A stretch of 64,000 bases of DNA from Auanema rhodensis (lineage: Eukaryota; Nematoda; Chromadorea; Rhabditida; Rhabditidae). This document shows positions 47,533-60,279 of this stretch, piece after piece. Made by a program: the position numbers and the translations under genes. Every line of letters starts with the position of its first letter. The stretch's first letter is position 1. The DNA is taken from contig OZ059899.1 of the NCBI GenBank assembly GCA_964057225.1, positions 14,516,501 to 14,580,500 of the forward strand, given 5' to 3'. The notes below the pieces were generated by a model that saw nothing but the letters and a program-made list of their open reading frames with translations, made no database searches and was not told where the DNA came from.

Positions 47533-50500
47533 CTCTTTCTTTCTTTAAATCTTATGGTATCTTCTTTTCTCTCTCTAGATTTTAGAGTAGAACTCATAAT
47601 AAGAAATATCAAATGAGAAATTGAGTTTATGTACACGCTTTGAGCAGACACACACACACACACATACACATACAGACGATATCTCCGTTGCCTATTTGAT
47701 TTAAATTTTATCTTTCACAATCTACCTTCATCTACACGATATTCATAACGTTCTCTTCAATCAGATTTCAAGTATCTTGTCTGATGATATCCTGTAAGCA
47801 TCTTCACCATCATCAACTAATGTTTTTATATATTTCACTCATTTTACAAACTATACAACTATAATCGTTAACTATACTATTACTTTTTCTTATATTATTA
47901 TATACTATATGTTATAAATATGTATATATCCTATATCTATAAGGAACATTTATATTTATTTCTGAATAAAAAGATATACAAAGGAAAAGACTTACATTAT
48001 GTTGATCAGTGATCATCTATTTTTCATTCTTTTCATCGAATTATACAATTAGATAACGATGACATCATATGGCAATTTTCGTCCTTCCGGCTAACTCGGA
48101 ATCTCATCCAACATTGGTATCTATCTATAGCTCTATGATTGATAAGCTAACCATGCTGCTCAAGCTTGAAATAGCTTGAAGCCATCCCACTGATGTCGAT
48201 ATCAAACATATATCTGAAATACTAAAGTATACTTCATCTCAGTAATACTTAAATACAACCGAATCTCAGCGATTAAATGCATAAAAATGAAATTTGATAT
48301 GCAAATCTTCACGTGAGGAAATATGCGGCAATGATCACGTGAAAAAGTACGTGACAATGAGATCACGTGAACTGTAGAACTGTGAGCAATTTGTTAATTA
48401 CTTTCACAGCATATTCTTATATTTTCATTTTTTTCGTTTTTCTTTTCGGAAAGTAAGCAATTACATATAAGAGTATTGTCTGGCATTTCGTCAATTGCCC
48501 ATAAAAAGGATAAAAAACGCAAAATATCGAGAAAAAGGTCACGGATTTCATTGGAAACTTTTTTTTACCGCCAAAATATAGACTTTTTTTGTTTTATTCA
48601 CGTACTCACGTACTTCCTACATCTATATATTAGCAAGCTTTTTACTTAATTAACTTCAATATCTTATTTCTCTGTCTGTATCTCTCTGTATTTCCCTCTA
48701 TTTCTCTCTATTTCTCCGTTAAAAGTCTACTACATAAACGTGGTGGGGGTGTTGAAGTTGTAAAACAACTTCCAGCTTTTCAACTAACGAACATGCAATC
48801 TCGAACCACTCTCTAAACTTGAACATTTTTCTTATCTACCTATTCTTTGAACTGTGAAGGTATTTGCCTCATATTTGCGAGAGAACGGCGAAGAACGATG
48901 ACGTATTACCTGAATACTGACAACTTTTCATCCTATTATCCACATCTATCAGGTACTTAACTATTCTTATATACATATATATCCTATCAGTCTTCTTGAA
49001 ATCGTATGCTCTTTGTCTATGAAGCTTCAAATCAAACGCCTAATTCTGCAACTTGTATTTCGATTCTTTTTTCTTCGCCCAATGTCAAATCATCCGTCAT
49101 AATGACGAGTTCATTTGGGTCATTTCGAGCATTATCCTTGTTTACTAAACAACTGCCATTTGAGTTTTAAGTTATACAAGACATGAAGTAAAAAGTTTGT
49201 CTAAGTTTCTATTATCTGTCACTTTCAAATCTATTCTCCACATCTCTCTCTCTCTCTTTCTTTTAGCCTGTGATGTCACATAAGTTAGTCCCTTGAGACA
49301 TTAAAACTACAACTATGACTAAGAATAAATCTATTTATAATTGAAAAAGATATTTAACAGAAAATTCTGTTCAAAATCACAAGTCTTTAAGTCTGCCAAT
49401 GTTGTATTTGAATCATTTTGCTCTTATTAAAAACTTGACCAACTTCAAGTGTGCTGATGCTGTATGTCATAAAGAACAGCTGAGATATTTGAATTAAATG
49501 GGTAAAACTTTGATAAATCTGTATTTCTTTGGTAGAAAAATATAAAATTACATTTGTTATATAGCTAATTGCTCTGTAGTTTAGCTACAATGCTATAACT
49601 TATTCTGCTCTTTTACATGCAAACAGCCTCATTCGGCTCTCTTTTTGCTTCAGTATTCTTTTTTTTTGCATGTTTGTTACTCGGGAATAACAGTTCAAAT
49701 CGAATTAAAACCATTTGAAATAATTGAAATTATTGGATTTGTCTTTGGAAAAGCGTATGTGTATGTATGTATAGATATGCATATGAATGATGCAAATGTT
49801 TTTGAGAATTATATTTAGTGATAACAACAAAAACGTCTTCGCTTAACGAAAAAATATTGAAAAACCTTGTTTTAGCTGTGTGCAGAACGATAATTTCTTG
49901 CAAATGAAGTTTTTTGTTGAAGACAAACGCGGAAGAAGAAAATAGAGAGAGAGGGGGAGAGTAGAGAGAGAGAAGGAGAGAGATAAAAGAGATGGAGAGA
50001 AGAAGAAAGAGAGGCGAAGAGAGAGAGAGAGATACAGAGAGAGAGAGATGCAGAGAGAGAGGAAAGAGAGAAAGTTTAAACATATTAAATATTATTTATT
50101 ATGATTTTATTAAGGAAATGAGTTGATGGTATTCTTAGGAAAAATGTTAAAATAGTGATTAAATGGAGAGAGAATAGGAAATGCACTGAGAAAATGAACA
50201 AGAGAAAGATAGAGAGAATAATGAACAGAGAGGGAGGAACGACTGATGGAAAGAGGATGATACGGCAAAAGGGGAAGGAAGAACAGAGTCACATGGATGT
50301 GGAAGAGATCGCAAGCAAAATCTGTCTCCACCCACCCTCGCGCTACAAGCTCATCGTTGTTGCTGTGTGCCATTTGGAATCCTTATTGAGCTTCAAGTCC
50401 ATCAGCTGGTCTTCATCTTTTCCCCTTTTCATTCGCTCTGCGTTGTGGTATTGCTTTGAAGGAGTCGAAGAAAGCGACAGCCAGATCAGACGTGGAAATA

Positions 50501-53500
50501 GGATCAAGCTCTTTGCCAACTTAGACAACTTGAAGCTGACTTTCGTCTTACCCATCATCAATATATTTATCTGTAACCATTGTATTTACTTTTTGAATTA
50601 AAGCTATAAGCTGCGCACTTGCCAGCTTTCACGCATATTCAAGATGATGATCAGTAAGTTTTTAAAATTTTTCCACCAATATATCAATCAGTTGATCAAA
50701 GTGAAAGCAAAATGAAATATTAGGTTGTCAATGCTTCATTCTTCTACATACTCTTGAACTTGATTGAGCTTCATACATGTATGCATGATTAGTGAGTTTA
50801 GGAACATGTGATGAAGATGATGATGACGATGATGATGAAGATGATGTTACTCTTAGTGAATACTTGACAAAGGCTTTACTTCAATTGTTCATGCAAGAAT
50901 GACTCAAATTTATAAGAAAACATATTTTTTTGTTTGAAAAATCGTATTTGCATCTAAAAATTCAAACTTGCAACTTTGAACTTACTCATCTATTCCTACA
51001 CACATAAACTTGCACCACTCATATACTCATCCAAACAGATACATTCAATTTTAATTGTTGTTTCTCTGCAATAAGAGATCATACTCCTTCTATTTTTCAT
51101 ATTATCAGTAATTAGCTCCAAGAATAATTAGCATAACTGATGATTACACGTACTCTGTACACGTGGCGTCATCACGTGAAATCCATCATATAATATAGAA
51201 ACTGAATGCATAAAACGGTTGCTAATGCTTATAAGTTTAGTCTTCCTCTAATCCAGGGTCTAGGTCGTTACCCATATTTATCTATTCTACTTTGTTTTCT
51301 CATATCTCCTCTTTCATCTTCTTTTCAAAAAAAAAGCTTAAGAAACATTGGAAATTTACAATTTTACTTCAATATTTGGTTTCAACTATTTGCAGTCTTT
51401 TTGGCAGATTTTCAAAATTATATTTATATGTGAATCTATATATTATATGATAATAATAGTTTATATATACTATCAGTTCATCATACTCTTTTCAAACTTA
51501 TCAAAAAAGTTTGACAAGTTCGTTTCTTCATCATTGTTTATACAATTTATAAACATCTTATCCTTCAATCCGAACTTTCAACTTTGAAAAACTGTCATCT
51601 AAAATGGACGACAGAGTATATCCGTTTGTCTTCTTTCCTACACCCATTTTCTTGTTTCTCTCTCTCTCTCTAGTTCTCTCTCTCTCTCTCTCTCTCTTTC
51701 TGTTATATACATATATCAGATAGCTAACTCCGTTCAAAGCATATTGGGCGCACTTTGTTTTCTTTTTTAGTCAAAGAATTATTTAAAGAAACGAAATATA
51801 GTTTGATAAACAAGCGATGTCTTCATCATTGTAATCAACAAAAAATAAATTGAATTGACATATATGTATATACTATACTAACTATATAAACTATTTTATA
51901 TTTTATAATATTATAATGTTCAATATTGAAATATATAAATAGGAAGAAATGAAAGAAGTTGATGTTCTAAGTCTTTCTCTGCCTCTCTTTCTCTCACCCT
52001 CTCTCTTCTTCTAATACATGGCTCTTGCACTCATCATATCAATTTTTACTAGAAGACTACGGTAGCAATATTATTATGTTTATTACATGTAATATTCATT
52101 TTTCGTCCTTTCGATTTGCTTTTAAAATTAGAAAAAAGCCATAAATATGTGAATATATACAAATGAAATTATGTTTATTTCTTAAAATATATATATATAT
52201 ATTCCAAATTACTTCTAACAATACTGTAATGTTGTTGATCTACGAAGGATGAATGATGAGAATATGTTGTTCAAGTTGTCGTCGTCAAAACCAATTACTC
52301 CATTAGAGAGTTCGATATGTAGCTTCTGTGTATATGATGTCTTAGAGTAAAAAAGAAAAATTTTAGTGACAGAGATATGTTGGTCAGGCAGGACGTTTAT
52401 CTTTTTCAGCTTTTTCTTCTAATTTGTCATGAAAAATGATAAAAAGAAGTACATGCATACAAGGATAAAAAGAGGGAGAGAAAGAGAGAGAGAGAGAGGG
52501 AAGGAGATAGAGAGAGAAGAAGAGAGGGAGAGTGAGAGAATGGTAGAATAGCACATAAATGTACATAGTATGTGTATTTGAAAGAAAAGGAAGTTCAGAA
52601 GAGTGTAGCCGGAAGAAAATACAAGAACTTCCAATTCACTTGAACTTGATCACCATTTTTCCATCAGAATACAGTGTATGTTGATAAGTGAAATGAAATT
52701 TCTCGCAAAAAAAAAAATTCTTTTCCTTCTGATCACAGTTCGCCTGTTCTTATTTCCATCAATGTGATTGTTTTCGGTTGAACTGCCAAAGGACATCATC
52801 ACTACCACACATACTTACTTAGCCAAACAGATGAGACAGAGACATTCACATTGATTTGAAAAAGAACTGGCTTATTTATATCGTATAGTTAATAAGTAAT
52901 TAAGAACACATAAGAGAAGTTGTCGAAACGACCTATGAAAACTACTTCTTGCTGATAACTCAACACTGTAAACGCATCTCTCTCAATCTCTCTCAATCTC
53001 TCTCTCCCTCTCTCTCTAATCTTTCTCTCCCTCTCTCCCTCTCTCTATGTATCTACAGTTTTTGAGTTCTAAAAGTTCATCAAAATTGCAAATGTGATCT
53101 CTCGGAAGCCTGACCTAGAGTTCGAATATTATGTTATAATATCTATAAATAAAAAATATACTATATCATATAGTTAAGAGTAATAATAATCATATTTTAT
53201 GTTTTTTTACTGTTTTTTCTATTTCTCCCATGATATTACATTCATTTCTTGAACTCACACATGAGTCAAAAGAGTAATAGAGATTAAGCCAGAGAGAGAG
53301 TGAGAGAGAGTAAGTGTGAGAGTTCAAAAAAGACAAAGAAAGCTGACCCAAGATGCTTTAATACTTGTACTTTCCTTCAACAATCTGATTCCTCTCCCTT
53401 TATGTCATTGTCCTTCGGTTTGGTCATGAATTAAACGTTTAAACGATCCATTCAATACTCAAAGATAGGATTTAAGTTGTTTCTTTCTTACTCAACTATG

Positions 53501-55161
53501 TATCTGAAGCATAAGTTATATTTTATGTTTTAATGTTTGAAACACGCACATCCATGTTCATGAATATGAGCAGCATTGTTTAACAAAACAGTCTTCAAAC
53601 TTCATAATATGATGGTAGTAACACCAGTAATAAGTGTCAGTTTCCCTATAACAGTAGTCGTCGTCGTCCTCTTCTTCTTCTTCTTCTTCATTTTTTCTTC
53701 CATTAGCCTTAAAAGTCAGAAATCAAAGGTGTCATTGCCAGAAAGAAAAAAATATATAATTTATACTGTATAGTTAGAGATAGAGAAGAGAAGGGCATCT
53801 TCTTTTTTTTTTTGTAAAAATCAAGTTATCAACATATTTTTTAAAAAAATTTTATTTGAAAAAAACCCGAAAGAAATTCAGCCAGTTATGATTAAAAGCA
53901 TAATCGAACTACATCAAAGCTTTTGATTCAAATTGAGTCCAGTCTAATACATCTTCGGACCAAAATGATGTTCAGCCTTAAGTTGCACCCTTGTACATCT
54001 GTATAGATTGAACTATGTGCGAAATTTATGATTTTTGATGTAAACAACATCATAATAGGACTAAAAAGTGGCCGGAAGGACGACTGCACTAGGTGAACAG
54101 GCTGCTAACGGTCGTGAAAACCTGCTTACTTAGACAATATAGCTTACTTTCCCATAGTTATAGGATCTACTTCATTGTTTTTTATATTTCTTGCACGTTT
54201 ATCATCTTCATTTTCATTTTTTATCATTCCAAATGAAGGATTTCTATTCTTTCTTTGTATCTTTCTTCTCAAGCTTTAGCAGCATGCTTGAAGATGACAA
54301 TGCTGACCTTACAACCTTTTCGTGAGCAGCATTATTTTTAATCAGATTTCACCGTTCTTTGTTCTCTTATATCTTAAAATATGTTTCATTTACTGCTTCA
54401 TCAAAAATAATTTAAGCTTTAATCTATATGATATAATTAGGTTTTCTGATATATTTAGACGTTATGCTGAATAATCTATGATACTAGCTCTTGCTACGTC
54501 ACGCAATTTCAATCTCTCTAACCATTCAAGACCACTGTTGTGTCGAATTATTGGAGGAAGATTAACCAATTCAGTATTTGCTTCATCAGAATCTTAACTT
54601 GTTGAAGCAAACGGTCTTTGAACAATATTTTCCTTTCACACTAATTCAAAACAGAAATAGAGAAAACGAAAGTGAAGATATGTACCAACCTACCTTCTCA
54701 AATTCCAAATTTAACTCATTGTTTTCAAAATATTTTGAACTTTAAACTGTAAAAACGATTCGAATTGAGCACTTAAGCGTTCACCTGCTAAGCATTTTAG
54801 GACGAGCTTTGCAACTTTCGTGTACAACAAATCCAAATCTCCAAAAGTAAATTCAATGATGAGCAAGAGAACGACGAGAAATAGACGAATATGCTGGAAG
54901 AAGTAGAGTTGAAAAGATGAAATATATGAAAAAATTGGAGAAAAGCTTTACGTTGTTCTGAGTCAATCTAGACGATTTCTTAGCATTTTTCTCTTTAGGG
55001 CAGGGCTTGGAAAAAATAGAAAAAAAGTGGTAGCAAAGGATAAAATATGAATAAGTATTCTATGCCTAATGCCATTTTAAGACAAAAAAATTTGTTCTTT
55101 TCGCCTTCTAATACCCCCACATAAGTTTCTAGCTGAACCTGGTATTCCCCTATTTCCCTGC

Positions 55162-55198
<37 letters not shown>

Positions 55199-56244
55199 CC
55201 CCCCCCTCTCTCTCCTTCTCTCTCTCATTTATACTTTATAATATTTGAAATTTAATAAATGGTATTGCTGAACCATAATTTCTTCGTACTTCTGCACAAA
55301 AATGTTTTAATATAGCAATACTTAAATTCAAAATCCTTACTTTGGCTTTTGTTTTCTGTTCTTTGTCATCTTCCACCCTCACCTTCCCCACCCTTGCAAC
55401 CCTCTCTCTCTATTCATCATTCTCTATCTTTCTCTGTCAGCTCAAAGAACCATCTTTCTCTCAATCACGTTCTCTCTCGCTATCTCTCTCTCCCTCTCTT
55501 TCTCACCATCTCTCTTTCTCTCTCTCTCTCAGTTCAAGTAAAAGTATAACTCTGAAGCTATAAGCTAATCAGTTTGTAAATCATTTCAGAAGACAAATCG
55601 TCTTCTATTTGACTTTAAAGTACTTCATATAGCCTTTCATTGGTAAAACTCAGCTCACAATTTGGTTCCTGATCCCGAGCTACCCACCTTAATATTCTAA
55701 TTTTGGTACACAAACTTATTTTTCTAACTTTAATTTTTAGCTTCTCCAGGCTTATTTGCATCTCCACTTGCAAACTTGAGCATTTTATGAACAACAATAG
55801 AGTTATATGAAAAACTGTTTAGCTTAATGCTCATATGTCATGTCCTTTTGTGGCTACAACAACTGCAACATTAGTAACAACTTGCTCAGATATTTATGCT
55901 CAAATTAAGAATAAAACATCTTTGTTCCTGTCAATCATTTTTTTTCAACTTCATCACAACGTTTGTTTTACCCAAAAAACGAGGTGAAAACCAATAAGAA
56001 ATAGCCTCCAATCAAGCTTACGCCTTCTGGTGATAGCACCTGAATACTCTTCCTTTCCTCGTGTGTGAATCAAACAATCCGCTTTTTGTTGGATTTCTGT
56101 ATTCAAAAATTCGTCACCATATTCAATGCTGTTGACCTGTTTACTTGAATTTTTTATTTTCAGATTACGAGATGTATAAGATTCACAGGCAAGGACAACT
56201 GAATAACGAGAAAGTGGTCAGTTTTTATTTTCTTCTTATCCCCT

Positions 56245-56296
<52 letters not shown>

Positions 56297-57081
56297 TTTC
56301 TGATCAAATCAAAACCTTTATTTTTTTCTCACAAACCTTATTTTGACATTTTTAAATGCCAACAATATGATGTAGAACGCGAGAGTTTAATCTTCCGTTT
56401 TACTTTGAAATTTGATCCAAATCTTCCTTAATTTCCTATATATTTTTTTCTCAACAAGCTTTTTGAATGTTTGAAGAGTTGGATATGCTCTGAAATTTCT
56501 AGCTCACATCTAGAAATTCGGGCTGAGAGTCATATAAGCTTAGACTTTAATTCGGCTTCAAAACCACAAACAGCACATACGGGCATACGCACTTGCAAGC
56601 CACCCCGACTCACACACATACATACACAGTCCGTCGTATCCTTTCCGGACTTGGGACGTCGCTTGCCTGTGTGATAATACAGCTTCAGAGACGTTGAATG
56701 AATTCCTTTTCGGATATTTTCGTCGGCTATGTAAGTCAATTCCAGCTTCATCTCAACAAACTCTTTCTCTTGAACTCACGACCCATCTTCACTTCGAAAA
56801 TCTCCGTGTTTATTCATAAATCACAAGATAATGCTGAAAGTTTTGAGTTGTTTTTGTTTTCAAAACAAAGCATTTTTTTGAATTTTATGGAAATCTTCTC
56901 TTCTTTTCAACTTCTTGCTATTCTCTATTAAAAATATTCATTTTAAACAGTTACTTCTTCCGTTTCTCTCGCTCTCAGTGAGTCTTTTGAATTCAAGCTT
57001 AATACTGCGCTTGTGTCTCTATCAATCTCTCTCTCTCTCTTCTTCTTCTTTCCATATCATTTTTTTCTATCAATCTCTCTC

Positions 57082-57164
<83 letters not shown>

Positions 57165-59461
57165 ATCAAGATGTTCTATTTAAACGAAGTTATAACTCAT
57201 TTAGCCATCCATAACATATAGTCCTTTCAAATAAATTTTTTTTCTTACCGAAACAAAGAAAAAACGAATATTTCCGTATTTGAATCTATAAATTTGAACT
57301 GTTATAAGTATTTTTCTCATATTTTCACATCTCTAAGAATCATTGAAATCACATAAGAGTATAAAAATAAAGTAATGGCTGGGAAAATTTTTCCAAAAAA
57401 AAAAAACATTTTCACAGCAGTAAGTTAAAGCCAGAAAATTCTACGTTAAGCCTCAAAACAATGTTAACGCAATGCGAATCTCATATTGTGTCATGTTATT
57501 TTGTGCTATTTTCAGAAGTCCAAAGTGAGTAAGACTCAGGATGAAGAAGAACGGACCAAGGTTCTTGTTTTTGACTTTTTTTTTTGTTTCTTTAAACATA
57601 TATTTGTCTTGTTGTCTTGGGTACAATGATATATGTTTAAGGATTTCCAAGTGAAGTGTAATAGCTTAACTCTGGAAATCTCTTGACATCATTATCTTGT
57701 CATCTTATTTTGTTTGTTGTTGTTTCAAAAAGTCTTCAAAAAATGAAAAAAAGCAGGAAGTAAAAGAAGAAGGAAAAGCTCTGCTCACACATGTCTTTGT
57801 TACGTTCTTGCCGTCTTTCAGGTATCTGTGATTGCCATGGAAGAAGACGAGGAGATGCGTCGCCTGGAGCGCAAAAAACGCTCACAGGAAGATATGGTTG
57901 CTGATTTCGTGAAGATTCTGGAGCAGATGAGTGAGTATTAAGCTAGTCCTATTCATAAATTACGTTTATTCTTTCATTGATTCTGCTATATATGTATATG
58001 TTGCCAATTACTTTAATGTTTCAGTGAATCCCCGACAGGCTGTTACCTCATTCGTGTCAGCTACGACCGGCCTGGGAGCTGTCATTGTTGCTCTGCTCTA
58101 TCTGAACAATGTGCCAGAAACAGCAAGTAAAGCCAAGGAATTGATTGTTGTACTGATAGTTTATGGTTGGTTATTATCTTTCTGTTGAATCTCGCTGTGC
58201 TGTTACTGAGAGCGTCACCAACGTTTTCGTCCAGCTAGCTTGCTTGGTTCTGTTTTTTGAGAATTTTGAATGAGATCAGTAAATCGCTGTGCTCATACAG
58301 AATAGTCTTATCATTGAAACCATATAAGAAAGGAATTCATATAATATTTTGCAAGATTAAATGTTAATAACAGGATTCATAATTCCGGCTTGTATGACTC
58401 AAAACAATTATTGCAATATTTGCCTTTTTTTGCCTCATTATCGTCACATGTTTTCAACCTTTTTATCAGCTGATTATCACTGATTTTAATTTTGCAACCA
58501 ATAGTTCAGTGATTATGAATTACAAATTTCAAAATGAATAGATAAATGGTCTTAAATTATTTAAATGTCAAGGTTAAAATTGAATAAATCAACAAAAAAA
58601 AAAAGATATTTGTCTTCAGAAACTCTTAGAACTTTTTCTTCGTTCAGGTATACTTCAAGTACTTTTGGCTACTGCCTTCTTTGTAACATGTATGCAAACA
58701 TCAATTGCTGTTTCTAAAGGAGTTAAGGTTTGTTAAAGCTTATTATTTTCTGAAAATGTTGAGAAAAAGTGAATTTTATAAGGAATAAGACTGAAAGAGG
58801 TGATCAGAAAAAAAACATTCGAAAGGATAAGGATGAGGAAGTTCGAACGCCTCACAACTATACTTGAGGCTCAGATTTCAAGGAAGATGATCGCTTTCAG
58901 AGGTCGTCGTATTCTTTCAATTATTGTGAATTAAAAGAGAATTGGAAACAAGTTAAAATGGATAGCGAGTACGAGAGAAATTGGGAGGGCGAGAGGGGGA
59001 GGATGTGGATCGGCTGACTGACTCTTGAGTGCCACCCTCTAAATCCATAAAAGATTTACTCTTTCTGTCAGACCAGAAAAAAACACATTTCTTTTGATTT
59101 CAGGATGCTTTTCAAATTGTTGTCGGTCTACTGGTAGCACTTGTATACGTAGCCATCGCGCTCATATCATTAGTTGTCGGAATATTCGGTACGTCCTTCT
59201 GATAATGCTCAAGGATTAGATCATGATAAAGCAATGTTCATAATCTTAGCATAAGCTGTTACAGCATTTCTTCAATCTTCACTAAAACTGTTTATATTAA
59301 TCATTTAAGGTTTTTATAAAACTATCTGCTTGGTTAGCTATGTGGAATACATCGATCGCACATCATTGTTCTTCTGTCCACCACCTGTGTTCTATACTTC
59401 ACTCTGTGTTTTCATACTTCACATTATACTTATTGTACTTAAATGCTGCTGTTGTAAATAA
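42708..59461 (+). CDS. unrecognised small four-transmembrane protein, long isoform
   Basis: The exons are 42708-42840, optional 46974-47078, 56164-56216, 57516-57560, 57822-57930, 58025-58165, 58648-58727, 59104-59188 and 59310-59461. The sum without the optional exon is 798 nt (265 codons plus TAA), or 300 codons with it, and all phases agree. A Tyr/Pro-rich cytoplasmic N-terminus (SDMLFGGHQ then eight prolines) leads into a highly charged helix (EEDEEMRRLERKKRS), then four hydrophobic segments. These lie in 58025-58165, 58648-58727, 59104-59188 and 59360-59450. The protein ends in KCCCCK, which invites palmitoylation. I do not recognise the family. The short loops and size resemble MARVEL or tetraspan membrane proteins in general. 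The link from 42708 across a 13 kb intron is inferred from phase alone. Confidence 0.65.
42841..46973 (+). other. distal part of the tetraspan 5' intron
   Basis: No exon with matching phase was found. The stretch holds the first paired CACGTG cluster (42982-42987 and 42993-42998, with AATTAGCATA at 42942-42951) and another at 45147-45152. It also has a TA repeat at 44701-44726 and a four-unit CTAA repeat near 45500-45516. A twelve-C run lies at 46493-46504. Confidence 0.55.
44701..44726. repeat. (AT)n microsatellite
   Basis: An uninterrupted AT run in the tetraspan 5' intron. Confidence 0.95.
46974..47078 (+). other. optional internal exon of the tetraspan gene
   Basis: This is a 105 nt (35 codon) open exon with acceptor ACTCTGCAG and donor TTTG|GTTTCC, phase 1 at both ends. 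It can therefore be included or skipped between 42840 and 56164 without changing frame. The product is acidic and polar, including SADGICLHRQDSS and CRTIFEHEPSELF, and fits a cytoplasmic N-terminal insert. Codon use and GC content stand out from the surrounding intron. Confidence 0.5.
47317..47403 (+). other. candidate alternative first exon with a PPAY motif
   Basis: ATG opens 29 codons (MTNNINRWILPALRDSF at the start, LPPAYE at the end) that stop at a possible donor GAA|GTTTCT in phase 0. Phase 0 allows joining to the common exon 57516 but not to 56164. The PPAY is a consensus WW-domain ligand. The donor is weak, so this is tentative. Confidence 0.3.
47492..47536. repeat. (CT)n microsatellite
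   Basis: A CT run with two A interruptions, 90 nt after the candidate PPAY exon. Confidence 0.9.
51656..51697. repeat. interrupted (CT)n microsatellite
   Basis: Two CT runs separated by a TAGTT interruption. Confidence 0.9.
55170..55206. repeat. (CT)n run ending in nine cytosines
   Basis: A perfect CT run passes directly into a C homopolymer at 55198-55206. Confidence 0.9.
56250..56294. repeat. (CT)n microsatellite directly after a splice donor
   Basis: An uninterrupted run starting 33 nt after the exon that ends at 56216. It lies in the intron and not in an acceptor tract. Confidence 0.95.
56698..59461 (+). CDS. unrecognised four-transmembrane protein, short isoform from a proximal promoter
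   Basis: An alternative first exon, 56698-56730, encodes 11 codons (MNSFSDIFVGY) and ends at a consensus GTAAGT donor in phase 0. It joins the common exons 57516-57560, 57822-57930, 58025-58165, 58648-58727, 59104-59188 and 59310-59461, for 645 nt (214 codons plus stop). The shared part carries the charged helix and all four membrane segments. Its SDIFVG resembles SDMLFG in the distal first exon, which supports both as true N-termini. A possible acceptor ACAGCTTCAG at 56679-56688, 9 nt before the ATG, could be a trans-splice site. Confidence 0.6.
57074..57162. repeat. (CT)n microsatellite, longest in the window
   Basis: A CT run with a few interruptions (CACA and CTTT) up to 57105, then perfect to 57162. 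It lies in the intron between the proximal first exon and the common exon 57516. Confidence 0.95.
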
Positions 59462-59517
59462 TTTTAATTGAAAAATTACACAAAATCGAACAAAAAAATC
59501 ATTTCATTGTTTCAAGA

Positions 59518-59523
59518 AATAAA
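59518..59523 (+). terminator. tetraspan gene poly(A) signal
   Basis: AATAAA lies 57 nt after the TAA stop in an AT-rich 3'UTR. Confidence 0.6.
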
Positions 59524-59652
59524 ATTTTCAAATTATAAATTAAGAATCTAATATACACATCTACTGATTCATCTCATCTCATTTCTTTATTCTCAAGAAT
59601 ACTGAGTTCGTTCTTCGATCAAGCATAAGAGATAAACTGTCTTCTCTTTTTT

Positions 59653-60235
59653 CCTATATAGTAGTAAAGCACATCCTCTCTCTCTCTCTCTCTCTCATAC
59701 GTATAGACATCATCAAATACATGTGAATTAAACGTCAGAATGTTGGATTATTGATGATATGAAGACAAAAATAATCGAGGTATTTTGCTTCTTATCATAT
59801 CATATATATATGAACTTAAAGTTAATATATCATGTAGAATATATTATTTATTCAATCTTTCCATAAATTACAATGAATTGAAGAGGAAAGTACATAGAAT
59901 GTATTGTTTCTTCAAATTCAATTGAAAACTAAAATCAAAAAACTCTCTCACATTCCTCACTCTTAATGCACCGAAATTGTGAAAAAAAAAGATTTGTTCC
60001 TAATTTGATATACAAGCACTTTAATGCATGTTCATGAATTCCACATGACTCTCTCTCTCTCTTTCTCTGTGTGTGAAACAACCGCTCGTGCCATCTGATA
60101 TCGTAAAAATTCAAAAAACCCCGGTTTTCACGTGCAAATGGTATCACGTGAATTAAAAAATGAATAAAACGTAGCTCATCTTATCAGCATCTCATTTGAT
60201 TTAAGAGGTTTTTGCAATAAAAAGCTTGTTTCATA

Positions 60236-60279
<44 letters not shown>

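Larger units (their letters stand above)
47404..56163 (+). other. proximal part of the tetraspan 5' intron (8.8 kb)
   Basis: This region is mainly T/C-rich with many CT or GA microsatellites (47492-47536, 49940-50070, 51656-51697, 52470-52540, 52976-53046, 55170-55206, 55480-55530). It carries two further CACGTG clusters (48309-48370 and 51126-51179). A GC-richer island at 50290-50560 has open frames on both strands and is unresolved. Confidence 0.55.

Noticed and set aside
10035-57162. Regular short repeats as a possible CRISPR array
   Set aside because: They are dinucleotide microsatellites without spacers, in a eukaryotic genome.
58840-58850. GTTCGAAC resembling a tRNA T-loop
   Set aside because: No acceptor, D or anticodon arms can be built around it.
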